From assembly GCA_933228895.1 (NCBI GenBank), contig OW121847.1:125840350-125904349 (forward strand): a DNA stretch of 64,000 nucleotides, in the 5' to 3' direction. Both the position numbers and the translations under genes were made by a program. Under the pieces are notes generated by a model. It did no database searches. It was given only the letters and a program-made list of their open reading frames with translations, and was not told the origin of the DNA. Origin of the DNA: Platycnemis pennipes (taxonomy: Eukaryota > Arthropoda > Insecta > Odonata > Platycnemididae). Shown piece after piece: positions 34,840 to 46,219 of the stretch; within the stretch, counting starts at the first letter, position 1; every line of letters starts with the position of its first letter.

Positions 34840-35110
34840 TTCCCGAAAGAACCTTGGGAAAGCCCCTCGTTCCTTTCGACCCCCCCCCCACCTTCCTCCT
34901 CTCTTCTTCTCCCCTCCCCTCCCCTTCCTCCCTTCCCCCCACCTCTCTTTCCGCCCTCCCCTCCTACGCCGCACCACCCGTTTCATTTCCTTCGCGCGCT
35001 CCCGCTTCTTGTTTCGCCTCGACACATTTCCTGCTTCCATTTGCTCCGCGCATCCATCTCCGCCATATTTTCAACTCCCTCCCACTCCCCGGCCACAAAA
35101 TTTCCCCAAC
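34840..35110. other. pyrimidine-rich half of a polarity-switching island
   Basis: C/T-rich plus strand, with near-pure stretches at 34880-34970 including a C10 run at about 34880. It changes to purine-rich DNA at 35118-35125. Confidence 0.65.
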
Positions 35111-35935
35111 ATCTTCCTGAGGAGAGAGGAGGAGAAAAAAGGGAGAGGGGAATGGGAAAGGGAGATAAAGCTAAAGGAATGAAGTAAAATCTTTCCACCT
35201 TCCCTCTCACGTAAGCGTGGGAGAAAAACCTCGGTCCGACCCCGACCCATTCTCGCGAGGGGTGACGACTACGTCGGCGGCGACGTCTCCTTGAGAGGGA
35301 TGAGACGAGGCTTTGGTGGGTGGAGGTAGTGGACTGCGGTGGAGAAGGCAGGCAGAGAGAGAGAGACTTTGGGGATGGTTGTAAGGGACCCGTGTCCGGC
35401 GGAGCGTAAACTTGGGTCGGCTGGCTTGGCGCGCGGGTCGGAAGGACCAGGGAGAGTGTGTGAGGACGGGGAGCTTAGGATGAGGCCCGTGCTGAAAAGA
35501 AGGTCCCATGTAATGGGGCGGTGGCACAGGTAGGATGAGGATGAAGGGGAGATGGGGGAAGGTTAGTGGATTTGAACGGTCGAGTGCGACGGAAGAGTGT
35601 GGAGGGAGGGAGAAAGAGGGGGAATGGGCGAGGAAAAAAGATTGGTAGGAATTGTGGGGAGCGGAAAAAGTGTAAAAAGTAGAGAGACAGAGAGAGACGA
35701 GGAGAATTGGAGCAAAGAATTCCGGCGGGTGACTCGCGAGGGAACGAAGTTAGTTTGGCAGAACGAGGAAAAAGTTTTAAAACGGAGGAATTGGGGAGAA
35801 AGTTAGTCAAGGAAGAGGGCGCAAGGAGAAGAAAGGGATAAGGAGGTCAGGAGAAGCGAAAAAGGGATTCCAAAGGAGGAGAAGCTGGTGCAGAGGGAGG
35901 CAGGAGCGGAAGAAGTAGTCACCCTGGAGCCGCAA
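35111..35935. other. purine-rich half of a polarity-switching island
   Basis: G/A-rich plus strand from GAGGAGAGAGGAGG (about 35117) to about 35930. It is interrupted by a short CpG-rich unskewed section at 35210-35280. Together with the preceding block it makes the longest two-sided island in the window, at about 1.1 kb. The opposing ORFs are low complexity. Confidence 0.65.
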
Positions 35936-36790
35936 GAAGTTTCCTTCTTTGCTCTTGATATATTATGCAACTCACAACAACAATCATGATTCAGAATGAA
36001 AACGAAATCTACATCCAGTCTCATTTTCTTTGAAATAACTTTGACTTTTCTCCAGAAATGTCATTCCTTCACCACAAGTTTCGACACAACCTGGCACAAA
36101 CATTTGTTCACATCACGGTAGGTGGAACTAAAACATTTTCGTTGGACCAAATTGCTCTCTCAGCCAAATATGCATTCAAGGCCGTGCGAAATAGGCCAAG
36201 TTCACGGTCTTGCAGCCACACACTTTTGGCGCCTCTGTCGGGACGTATTTCTGGTTTGTCAAGCGCGTTGAAGTTTTATGTCAGTCTGGCGTCACCTTGC
36301 ATCCTTGTGAAATGATTTTTGATAGTAGAGAGGGGTTATTATTCGGGTGTAAATGGAAGGAAGAGGACTTTAATTCCGTCTGCCCATCTTTACAGCTTCT
36401 CGTGCAATGGCACCTTTACGGAGGGCAAGGGAGAAATAGCTTCACCCGAAATGTAGTTAAAAGAAAAAACTTCCGCCCCACTGGTGGTTGAACTCGGCCC
36501 TTCCATAGAGGAAGCCAGCCTATAAACAGTCCACTAACTTGCCATTGGCACATAAATGGTGGAGAGGTGAATTATATGGGGTAGAGAATAAAGTGGTGCC
36601 GTAAAGGGAATGCAGGATATACCCCGCTTCCGCACGGGTACAACGCCGCGTTTTTTTTTCATTGTAACACCGTTGCGTCAGTAAGCCGTGAAGGTCACCG
36701 TGGGATAAACAGGGGTGGAGAAGCATTTCGCATAGCATCTGCATATAATTAATTCCCAGCAAGATACTTTGAGGTAGAACAGTAGCGGAT
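35936..36790. other. background sequence without features
   Basis: Mixed composition. ORFs at 36058-36491 and 36520-36807 were read and show no motif. Confidence 0.4.
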
Positions 36791-36960
36791 TCATAATCAT
36801 CAAACATGTACTATGGACATTCGAACATTTAGATATTTATAAATACATGTCATCTACATCTACGCCATACCCTGTAAGCCACAATGAAGGTGTGTGGCAG
36901 CGGGGGAAGATAATCAAACATGCACTATTGACATGCAAACATCTAATAATTTATATGTGA
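36791..36960. repeat. imperfect ~50-bp direct repeat flanking a LINE tail
   Basis: The left copy (about 36794-36850) and right copy (about 36912-36963) share AATCA(TC)AAACATG(T/C)ACTAT(G/T)GACAT, AACAT(T/C)TA and a TTTATA-rich end. They bracket the 57-bp LINE 3' end. They may be a long diverged target-site duplication or a pre-existing duplication into which the LINE end was placed. Confidence 0.6.
36850..36906 (-). mobile_element. 57-bp LINE 3' end (same family as 3361-4130)
   Basis: On the minus strand it reads CCGCTGCCACACACCTTCAT, then GTGGCTTACAGGGTATG, then GTAGATGTAGATG. This matches the terminus at 4078-4130 (CCTGCCGCACAACTTTATGG, GCTTGCAGGGTAT, GATGTAGACG). It is an extreme 5' truncation that leaves only the 3' end and simple-repeat tail. 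It has no coding sequence. Confidence 0.8.
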
Positions 36961-37342
36961 AATTAATAGGAACTAATGCACCAGTCTGTGCAGTTAAACG
37001 AAAGGTATCAACCAAAGAGTGCAGATACAAAATAAATTTGAACCATAGTTTTAATTATGTACATTACGTTTCGTGATGCTGGTATTATTAGGGGAAGTGA
37101 TCGACAAATAGTTCACTCGCACCACCAAGGAAAGACTTGGAATGAGATACGAATTTTAGGGGAACGCAGGAAGGGTGAAGTGAAACCTAGCATTAAGGCG
37201 AGAAGGAGAGTCTATTAGAATAAGTAGACTTGGTGATTAGTGTTCTCAACGACTTAAATAGGGATATTTAGCCCACCATTGGAGATTTTATTTCAGATCA
37301 AGGACGAAGTGTGGCAGGTATTCCCACAATTTAAGAATCAGA

Positions 37343-37570
37343 ATTGGGTTGGTACAGTGGCTACAACGCTGGCTTTCCATCTAGGGCCCGGGTACGAATA
37401 TCGTTAGAAGCAAATTTTCAAATGATATACCGGTCCTTATTGGGGTACAGTGCAGAGAGCACTTCTCTCTTGGTACTCTGTCCGTCGGAAGGGATATGAA
37501 ACCGTGGACCCCTTGGTGCACCTAGTTCAGAGCAGTCAATGGCCAATCCCAGGTTACTCTTCACCTTTCC
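37343..37570 (+). mobile_element. tRNA-derived SINE, family 2, diverged copy
   Basis: Landmarks of the 22084 copy appear in order: TTGGTACAGTGGCTACAACGC (A-box region), GGGCCCGGGTACGAATA (mutated B box), and TACTCTGTCCGTCGGAAGGG, matching CTCTGTCCGTCGGATGAGAC. A CTTCACCTTTCCTCC end also matches. Mutated Pol III boxes suggest an old inactive copy. Confidence 0.7.
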
Positions 37571-38649
37571 TCCACCTCCTGGATTCACTTCACTTCTTAA
37601 AATTTTAATAGCGCAGGTGGCCTTGATATTCGGTGAATTTCATAATAGCAACACAAAAAACAGCCACTTAAAAACAACAATAATATTAAAAAGAACTCAC
37701 GTGAATGGAACTGACCCACGTCCTCAAGAGTTTAGGGAATTTAGGAGGACAGGAAACACCGCCCACACCTAGCGAGGAGCCTTTGCCACGTTAATCCCCG
37801 TGGCTTGGACGTTACTGAATTAATGACGGTGAAGATCCTCTCTTTACTTTGAGGAGACTGAGAGGCCGGAGTTCAAACGAAGTTGTGGATGGCGGAAGAG
37901 CCGGTTGCCTAATGAAGATTAAGGAGAACAGGATGATGGCGGAGTGATGTAAGCAAGCCGGAAGCCAGGGTTAAAAATGACTGACAGAGGGGTGAGAGGT
38001 GGAGAGGGGAATCCGATATTAAATGAGAAGAAGAGGTAATGAAGACAGGACCGGAACACTAATTGAGGGGGTGTAGGAGTTTAAACGAGAGTGGCAAAAG
38101 ATGCTGTTGCCTTTCAGCCAGTGCATGACAAAATTATTTACGGCTGTGGGCAGGAAGTGATAGTCGCCACGTTAGAGAACAATTTATTTGCGCGTATATT
38201 TCCCTTGACGCCTACATAAGTTAGCTTAAAAAAATAAGCTATCCTCAATTAATCTGCTACGTACTTGGTATTGCTCCGCAATACCCAGTAAAACACAGCC
38301 AGACAAAAATTAGTTAACCCTACTCTCACATTTTTTACTTAAAATAATTTTACGACATGGAATATTTTTCAAAAATAATGCACAATGCATGAGCTAGAAA
38401 AAAAGCTAGATAAAAAGTAAAGTTTGTGAAGCAGTGGAACTATGATCAAGCAGCACAAGCCTAGCTCTCACGCTGGAGAGCGAGGAAGAAAAAGAAATGT
38501 GAGCAGAAAAAAGTCAATCCTTCTCCAGGAACGTTGCGCGGAGAGCTTTGGACAGCCGAGTGAATAATGAAAATGAAAGAGAAAGGTCTGAGAAATACTC
38601 GGGGAAAATGCGAGAGCGTCACATAAACCACAAGTTTTTGTTGAGATGA
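37571..38649. other. background sequence without features
   Basis: Nothing recognised. Weakly purine-rich at 37920-38060, but below the level of the named islands. Confidence 0.4.
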
Positions 38650-38865
38650 ATAGCGTGATACTGTCTGGTCTGGTTCTGATACCTTGAGGGTCCAGGTTCA
38701 CATGGGGATGGGATACTTTAATCACACACATTGTGTCATGTACTGCTAAAAATCTTTTTGAAAAACAGCATGCGTCTGTGAATAAAGGAATGGCCCTGTT
38801 ACCCTGAATTTGGATTCCATCAGTCATTGGGTATTGGTAAATCCTATCCTAATCAAACAGAATGA
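38650..38865 (+). mobile_element. probable tRNA-derived SINE, family 1, diverged copy
   Basis: GGTTCTGATACCTTGAGGGTC and a following CAGGTTCACATGGG parallel the head of the 15276 copy (GGCTACTGATCGAAGGGTCC, GGGTTCAAATCTGGG). Later TTACCCTGAATTTG and CCTATCCTAATCAAAC parallel its body. It is heavily diverged; the A box is not convincing. Confidence 0.45.
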
Positions 38866-39649
38866 ACTTCAGGATGAATAATCATTTGTTAAAGGGTGAT
38901 TGAAACTAGAGTTTCTAACGCTGCACTGCAATAAAACTACGGCTACGTTCTGTATCCTAACTCGTATTGTCGATCAGATATGGATTCTCACTCATGCTAT
39001 TTTGGATAATAAATTCATTTTGTTTGCCACGCCTCCTGCAGCTCATTAGGGCTAAGGACAAATTTACAATTAGCTATAATAGTCGAAGGAACATGGGAAG
39101 TTCAGAAGATATGAGAGATAGTAAATAAAATAGAGATTTGGGGAGAAAGGTAATATTTCTGAGTGTTCAAATAAGGATAGCGCGTGAAAAGATGGCTGGA
39201 AGGTGGTAGGGAGAATGGTGAAGGATAAACCACCACATATACGTAAGAGACATACATAAGAGAAGTGAGAATGCTTGTGTTGGCCAAGGGACGGAGCCAA
39301 TGGGGTCGCCACCGGCCGGTACCCGATGCACTGACTTAGAAAAATGGAAAGAAGTCCACGTCCGTTTCTGGAAGAGGAGTGCCGCAATGAAGGTCCACCG
39401 CAGTTTCGTTCTTTATCACAGGAGAGCAAATTCACCTCAAGAGGGACTCAGTCGCGAGCAAAGCGCGAGTTACTTTGGTCTGGTGTTCGGGATTTGGAGA
39501 CTTTTATAGGTGGAGCATGTTGCGCATATTGCTGGGTTAGGGTAGTGGTGCAGTTTTTTATGATATTCTAATTTGAAATTAGGAATAACTACTAATGAGG
39601 CTTTGTCTTTTCATCTAAATTTACTTTTTAGCCAATAAAAAATGCATAT

Positions 39650-39745
39650 TCGTGCCCTAGGTGGAACTCGAATCCACGGCTCTAAATACTCCAGGTTGTC
39701 TAGTAATCCGACTGAATACTTCAATCAGCGAGAGTGCTCCATGAA
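39650..39745 (-). mobile_element. possible tRNA-like SINE head
   Basis: On the minus strand GTGGATTCGAGTTCCACC forms a B-box-like T-arm near 39663-39680. Sequence with weak A-box similarity lies about 50 bases upstream. It might be a tRNA pseudogene or SINE head. Confidence 0.3.
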
Positions 39746-40895
39746 CTGATGATAATAGTTAGAATCATCATTCTACGATATCATGTTTAAAAAAGCAAAT
39801 GATAAGTCCGTGGTTACATGAGCTTGAGGAGTAAGCATGAGTTTTAGAGTTTCCAATATTTTGATAGAAAAGAGTGTGAGGTTCTCTTTATATGCCCTCA
39901 TCCAATGTGGAGACCAGTGTGCTAAATCGCATTAAAATCTGATTTGTTTAAATTACAATGTGTCCTATCAATGCCCATCTCTATACATGTACCAGATTCC
40001 TTTTGAATCATCTGATCATTTTTCACGGTTCCTTAACCTTCAAATGGGAGTGATGCAGCATCCTAGATTCTCATATTGGCTAACCTATTTACGCTGTTAG
40101 AAAAATTTAGTTTAAATCACGTCATTTTATCATCTACAAACTTCATGTTGTCCTAATCAATTATCTTACATAAAATTTAAACACTACCTTCACTTAGAAA
40201 TGTACCAGGTTTAATGTTTGCGGTAATGGTGTTTATTAAACTTTCAAAGCTATTGTGCTCAAATTGACATTTCTGATGCAAAAAGTACAAAAGATGATCC
40301 CATTCAATATTTCTAAATTCTTAATCAATACAGTTACTTTTCATTCAATTTTCATGAGTTATTTTTTCACTGTTAGTCAAAACAATACGTTTTGAAAAAG
40401 AAATTCTGCTAAAGGTTCACCTTATTAGTATTTCCGAATATTTTTAGAAAATGACAAAACTTAAATCGGAAAAGAACGTCAAAGTCTATAGTAAAAAAGA
40501 GGACTGTTTTAAAGCCACGAGTGTACTGCGTTTGAAATTATTTTATAAATATGTATCTCCCGAAATGAATAAAGTCATAAGCGCGTGAAAAACATTGCTC
40601 AGATTTACAGTAATCATTTTCTCTAGCATACATCTCAAGCACTTCAATGGCTAGTGCTCTTCAATGAGTAACCCCTTCGGAGGAACGAAAATAAAATCAA
40701 GCACGGTTTGTTTGCTCCCTTGCAGGCTCCCGGAATTCATCTCATCTCTCTATTTTCCCACTTGCGCTACTTTCCCTCGATTGGCCACCGCTTGATTCCC
40801 TAGGAGAGGTAATATCGACAGCTAAATTCGGTAAATTCCCTCGTTAAACTGGAAGCTTTAATAAGCCCATCGGCATACTTTTTTTGCTCCTCTCG
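39746..40895. other. AT-rich sequence without features
   Basis: No gene, RNA gene or repeat was recognised. Confidence 0.45.
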
Positions 40896-40899
40896 ACGA

Positions 40900-41620
40900 G
40901 GAAGAGGGGAGGTTAATAGAAGGAAGAAAGAGGGAGAAGGGAGGCGAGGAATCCAACCCCCTCCACACTCACTTATCTGCTCCCTCCCCTGAAAGAGAAG
41001 TCCTTTGGGGGAGGGGAGGGGGCACTTGTGACCCATTGCGATGTTGAGGGGCAGTGGAGAGAGAAAGAGACAATTAAATGAGAGAAGGGGATGGTTTGGG
41101 TCACGAGGACGGCTTTTTGAGGGGTTTGCGGAGAACGGGGGTGTAGGATAGACGTGGGAGTAGAACAAGGGGGAAACGAAACAAGATGAGGGAGAGAGGC
41201 GGATGTAATCCGATTACCTCGGAGGAAGGAAGTGAGGAGTGGGTGGGTGGCTTGGAGGGCTACGTGTAGTGGTGGGGTCGCTTCGAGAGTGTGGGCAATG
41301 GGACGGAATTCCACCGAGAAAGAATGGGCGGGGGGGTTGGGACTCTGGAGAGGTAAGGTAGGCGGCGTGGCGTTGGTGGGAAGATGGAGGCTTTAAGGAG
41401 CAAAGATCGAGGGGATTGAGTGGTGTAGTGATGGAAAGAATGGCGGGGAGGAGATGACAAGGGAATCGAGAAGGGATGCGAACGATTGGGGGAGAAGGAA
41501 CTCGATGGAGGGGATCGTCGAGGAGGGAAAAAATTTAATGCATAATGTGGGCGGACGGAGAAGGTGGAATCTGCTGAGAAAACATCCTCGGAGGGAAGAG
41601 ATTGAATGCTCTCGCTGCGA
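40900..41620. other. purine-rich island
   Basis: G/A-rich plus strand, with G-runs such as GGGCGGGGGGGTTGGG at 41327-41342. ORFs up to 142 codons on the minus strand are Ser/Pro/Phe-rich and overlap plus-strand ORFs of the opposite composition; they are not credible genes. Confidence 0.6.
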
Positions 41621-41624
41621 TCCG

Positions 41625-42390
41625 ATGGCATCGTTGTTTTCGCCAATCATCTGCCAGTTAGAATTCTTTGCCCCACAACACGGGGTTGTTAGTGACGCAT
41701 CAAGTGGGGGAACACATCTCGATAATGATGGAGTATCGAGAAAGAATGTATCTTTCGAAGTAATAACAAGCAAAAAATTTGACTTGGCATATTTTGTTGA
41801 TTTTTTTAACCTTACAAGCATGTGTCACCCATTATTCCTTATCAATTTCCACTTTCAAGTTTGAATTTAATCTTAGCTTGAGTCACCCAAATACTGAAAC
41901 ACCCAAACCTTATTTAATTAATGCATCCCGCGAGTCATATTGTAGTTCAACGGAAAAAATAACATTCGTTAGCAAATGACCCTGGACCTCATTCGAGTAA
42001 TTTTATTCTCGGCAACGCCGAAAATTGGGAAAAGAAATAATGAGTTCTCCCCTAAATGAAGTTTCTTTTCTTCCCCCAATGGATTTAAAAGGCATTATCC
42101 ACCCACCCAACCCCCCTCTTCTCTTCCGATGCAGTATTGCGCCGGCGTATATATATTCAGGTCGCAGGACCCTGCATGCCTCTTGTTCCAAGGGCGACTG
42201 GGAAGATACGCGCTTCTTAATGAAATACCCCCACTCCCTCCCCTCTCACGTAAATGTAACGGGGAATTTCAATCAGCTCAAGATGGGAGGGGAGAGATCA
42301 TTAAAAAGTTTCCGGAAAATACAAGAAGTCGGTCAAAGGAAACCATACCGCCAACCCCGGGAGGGCACCGAGGGAATATAAGAAGCAGAC
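41625..42390. other. background sequence; isolated TATA-like word
   Basis: TATATATAT at 42148-42156 is preceded by GCGCCGGCG, an arrangement that would fit a TATA box with an upstream GC-rich element. No downstream gene is recognised, so no promoter is called. Confidence 0.35.
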
Positions 42391-42394
42391 GGTG

Positions 42395-42830
42395 GAGAAA
42401 GGACGGATGCAAGGGAGGAGGAATCGTAGCAAGCCCCTATTTCACCCTCTCAAGCGAAGGGCTCGTTTCTTTCTTCTCCGGGCGCAATGCGATCCCTACC
42501 TTCCCTTTCCGATTCCTTTCTTTTTTCCTCTTCTCGCTTTACTCTTTCTCCCAATGGAAATCCCCAGGCCGACCGAGAGACTCGGGGCAAACAGAGAGCA
42601 AGGGAGAGAGTATTGGCTTATTCTCGCAAATTGCGCTTCGGGCACTTGCGCCGTCTTTGGGTCCGGAGGAATAGTGCGGGCAAGGCGCTTTGGAGAACCC
42701 TCTACACGGCTCTTGCTCACGAAAGGAGTGCCACGGTCTATGAATTTACGCCTCTCTCGGGTGGAAAATTACGTTCCACGGTAAAGGAAGGAGGAAAAGG
42801 GTATACGGATACAATTTAAACCTTGAAAAC
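42395..42830. other. short purine block, pyrimidine block, then mixed GC-rich sequence
   Basis: A brief purine-rich stretch (42385-42425) passes into C/T-rich sequence (42425-42570), then unskewed moderately GC-rich DNA. Five overlapping ORFs on both strands carry no motif. Confidence 0.4.
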
Positions 42831-43059
42831 AAATGCTAGGTTGTCATTTCAACCCGGCACTCGTCGATTTAGGTCACCGCAATGCCCCGACCATGAGAGA
42901 CCAGTGAGTGATGTTGTTTATTTGGGTCAGAGTGGCCGAGCTGAGTTAGCTTTTTGAGTCCATGTAGTACGTGATCATTCCGATAGAAAAGAAAGATTAT
43001 GGTTTTAAGGTTCTCCAAATGCTAAGGCTATCTTACAGTCGATACTAAGTATCCTAATC

Positions 43060-43160
43060 CTATTTCTAAGAAAAGGCCTATATTAGCGTCCAACGTTAGA
43101 TTAGAACCCACAGTATTTGAGTCGTCAGCCCGCTAAGTAAGCAGCCAGCGGCCAACTATC
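43060..43160 (-). mobile_element. possible tRNA-derived SINE head
   Basis: On the minus strand GTGGGTTCTAATCTAACG (about 43093-43112) is B-box-like, with TTAGCGGGCTGACGACTC about 30 bases before it as a weak A-box candidate. The evidence is thin. Confidence 0.25.
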
Positions 43161-43494
43161 ATTAACCGTTTTCGATAAAAAAAATAAGGTTCGCAAAATC
43201 ATACCCGAGTCGGCGAATTCACAAAATGTTTGAAAATCACTAAAAGTATGGATTCGCAAATGAACTTTAGCCTCAGCTTTTATACTTACATACCAGCAAG
43301 CATAACATTTCACACATCAATAAGGGTTGTTCTCTCAGATATATTGATAAAGCCAGAATTGGTTTCGTTTCACCAAATACGTAATATGAATTTGCTCGAC
43401 CTGCTGATTTGTTTTTAGATAAATCTTTATCTGTGGTTGTTAAGTCTGTGCATACACTCATAGGCACATCATACCAGAAGGATAGGCGCAACGA

Positions 43495-43733
43495 AAGGAA
43501 TGGAGGGGAAAGGAGGAAATGAGGGGAGCAACCCGGCGTCGGCATCAGCCTGCTTCAAACAAAAGTTCCAAAGGGACCAAGGCTTGACGTCCCATCCGAC
43601 GGACTAAGTACTGAACTCAAATTCTCCACAGGGTAGTATGGGATGGTTTACGAACACTTACCAGGAGTGGTAAGTCAAGCCCGGGCCCTCTAAAATAGAG
43701 AACTACAATCTAACAACTATACCAACCCGATCC
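43495..43733 (-). mobile_element. tRNA-derived SINE, family 2, minus-strand copy
   Basis: Read on the minus strand from 43733, it starts GGATCGGGTTGGTATAGTTG and continues through GGGCCCGGGCTTGACTTACC (mutated B box). TTCAGTACTTAGTCCGTCGG then ATGGGACGTCAAGCC follow, and finally GCCGACGCCGGGT near 43530. The same landmarks in the same order occur at 22084-22414, including the CGACGCCGGGTT block. No flanking target duplication was found. Confidence 0.75.
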
Positions 43734-43839
43734 ACGGATTAATCTGATTACTAGGTTATTCATATTTAGGGCTAATATTCTGAATTATTCATGGGCCCTG
43801 ATCTCTTAGGTCCAAAATTATATAGGAGTAATTTCGTGA

Positions 43840-44240
43840 ATGCACCAGAATCTCTCTCACCCGAGCGAGGGCTATTCTCATTCTCTATCCTTTCTCCCCG
43901 AACCCCCATTTCTCATTTTTTTTGTGAAGGCCATTTTCAGCACTCAACTCCACGGTCCACTAACCTCTCCTACCTACAGCCCAGAGGTGCCCTCTGCAAA
44001 GATAGTGAAGTGAACAAAGATGCAGCGACACGTGCGGCACGCGTACCGAACTCTGACCTCATGAACTCAACCTCTATCGTCTCATTCCCTTCCCCCACTG
44101 CAGTCGAAAAGCATTACATCCTCCCTGACGCTCACCCGAGGAGGCTTAACCCTTAAAACCCCGAAACGCGATGGAACCCTTTCCATCGACAATATCTGGG
44201 CCGTCCCACCCTCTCTCCCTCAACCCCCTTACCGCCGCTC
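43840..44240. other. mildly pyrimidine-rich segment
   Basis: C/T-biased but less extreme than the other islands. The 121-codon ORF at 43791-44156 has mixed composition without a recognisable domain. Confidence 0.4.
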
Positions 44241-44244
44241 AACC

Positions 44245-46214
44245 TCGAAATACTCGGAGCGAGTGGAACAAATTCGAAGCGCCTCGCGCGCAATCCCTCG
44301 CATCGCGATAACGGAATCATCATCTGAGCTGCTGCATCGGATATAGGACGGCGAAATATCCATCTTCATCGATTCGATGGGGGAGAAATCACCGAAGACC
44401 AATTGCGGGGATTACGGAAAGTTTGATCTATCCTTCACGCTTTTCTCAGTGATCCGGATTTATCTCTCCATCAGTGTCAAATAAAAGAAAATCGAATCGG
44501 AGGATTTGGGCCATCCCACTTTTTTGATGCTCTAATATTAATTTCCTCAGGCGAAGCTCTGAAGGAAATGCGCTTTTGGAGCGTGAGCTCCCTGCGATCG
44601 TTTTCCCGTCATGTAAATATATGCTTGCTACAGTTTTCACGGAAGTTAAAGTAAATGCAAGATACATTCAATGTACATAATTTACAGCAATCGTACAGAT
44701 TTTCATCGATATAGCTTGAAGAATGATCTCACAAATTAAGATGAATTCACTCTCATGATAAATGTGAGTTGAAATAATTCTTTACATTTCAAATTTCCTT
44801 TATAGAAATGAGCATTATGTCTCCTCTTTCAATGATATACCATGGTTAAGTGTAATCGTTAAATAATCCTGAGCCAAAACAATACTATGTACTAATATAT
44901 AAAAATTAGAAATAACATAAGAGTTTACCTATTCTAATTCCAGCGTTTGTACTTCGCCAGTGATAATTCCTTTTTGTTCAACAAATCGTTCATTTCATTC
45001 TGGAAGAGATAACGAAACTTTACTTTAGACTTGAGGTTACTTGGAATGTCACTTTTTGATAACAATTCGCAATATTATTTACTTATTAACTTTATTGAGG
45101 AATTTTATGGACTAACTTACGACCTAAATCATGTATACTTCTTCTTGGACGTTTTATGCTCAAGAGTCATGAAACATGGAAGAATTACATAAAATGTTTT
45201 CGAGTTACACGTATTTACACAATTGGAATAATCAGTCTTTTGTGTATTTACTGTGAACCCTACATCGGCCAAGACATTTAAGATCATAGTGACTTATATT
45301 CGGAAGTTCAATTTCACTATGCGTTTTCGCATGCCCTATTAACCAATGATGAAAAATGTCTCTAAGTTTGCAGTATTTCTCAGAAATTCTGACATTGTGT
45401 CTGAATTAGATTTCAATGTATAACAAAGAAGTAGCGGAGGAGCGGAGCATTGGATCTCACGCACATTTGTTTAAAGACTATCGATTAGCCAATCACTATT
45501 TTCACAATGATGTCTGCTGATTACGTAAAAGTTTTCAAAGACCATTTTTTCGCATTTTACCGTCTCTGAAATACTGTACGCATTCAATCAAATAGTGACA
45601 TCTATTCTAGAATCTTTAAAGCACAGTTTTGGGTAAATTTATTTAAGCAACACAAGTTTTCGTAGGAAAATATAAATATACCTTAAAAAGACATAGGATG
45701 CCAGCCACGTTAACCGGATTATTAAATTGGGATCTAATGAGCAGAAAGTTCGAATGAGTCCTCTGAACTAAAGTAGCCGTTTATATTTTGATTTACATCA
45801 GCATGAGGTTCAGTTAGATGGTGCTATAAAACCATATCAGTCGAAATACTGTAATACCTAACTCTACTACAACTAGGAAATTGAGTGTATTTTAGACAGT
45901 AATTCTCCAAGTTAATAAATATTGTCCAAAGAATTTGTCTTAATTTCACAATGTTATATTTTTATCAGTTTACGTACACTTCACAAATGAAACTTATGGA
46001 AATACGCATCCACCAAAGAATGTGCTATTTTACGGTTCTTCAATATCTTTTAGTGATTTAAGCAATATTTATTAGCGATGTACCTAATAAATGCGTTTTA
46101 AATAAAACTTATGACATTCCCACTTATGAGTTGAAATTTGTTTTTTTTAATAAAATGCTAAATTCAGGTAAAAAGCTCTTATACGCACTGAATACAAAAT
46201 TATTGGGTTTTGTT
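44245..46214. other. AT-rich sequence without features
   Basis: No gene or repeat recognised upstream of the LINE. The element's own 5' UTR or ORF1 is not visible here, which supports 5' truncation at about 46220. Confidence 0.45.
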
Positions 46215-46219
46215 AAAGC

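Noticed and set aside
42148..42156. TATA-box promoter (also TATA words at 14655, 20345, 24653, 27226)
   Set aside because: Isolated AT words without an initiator, conserved spacing or a downstream gene. Expected by chance in AT-rich DNA.
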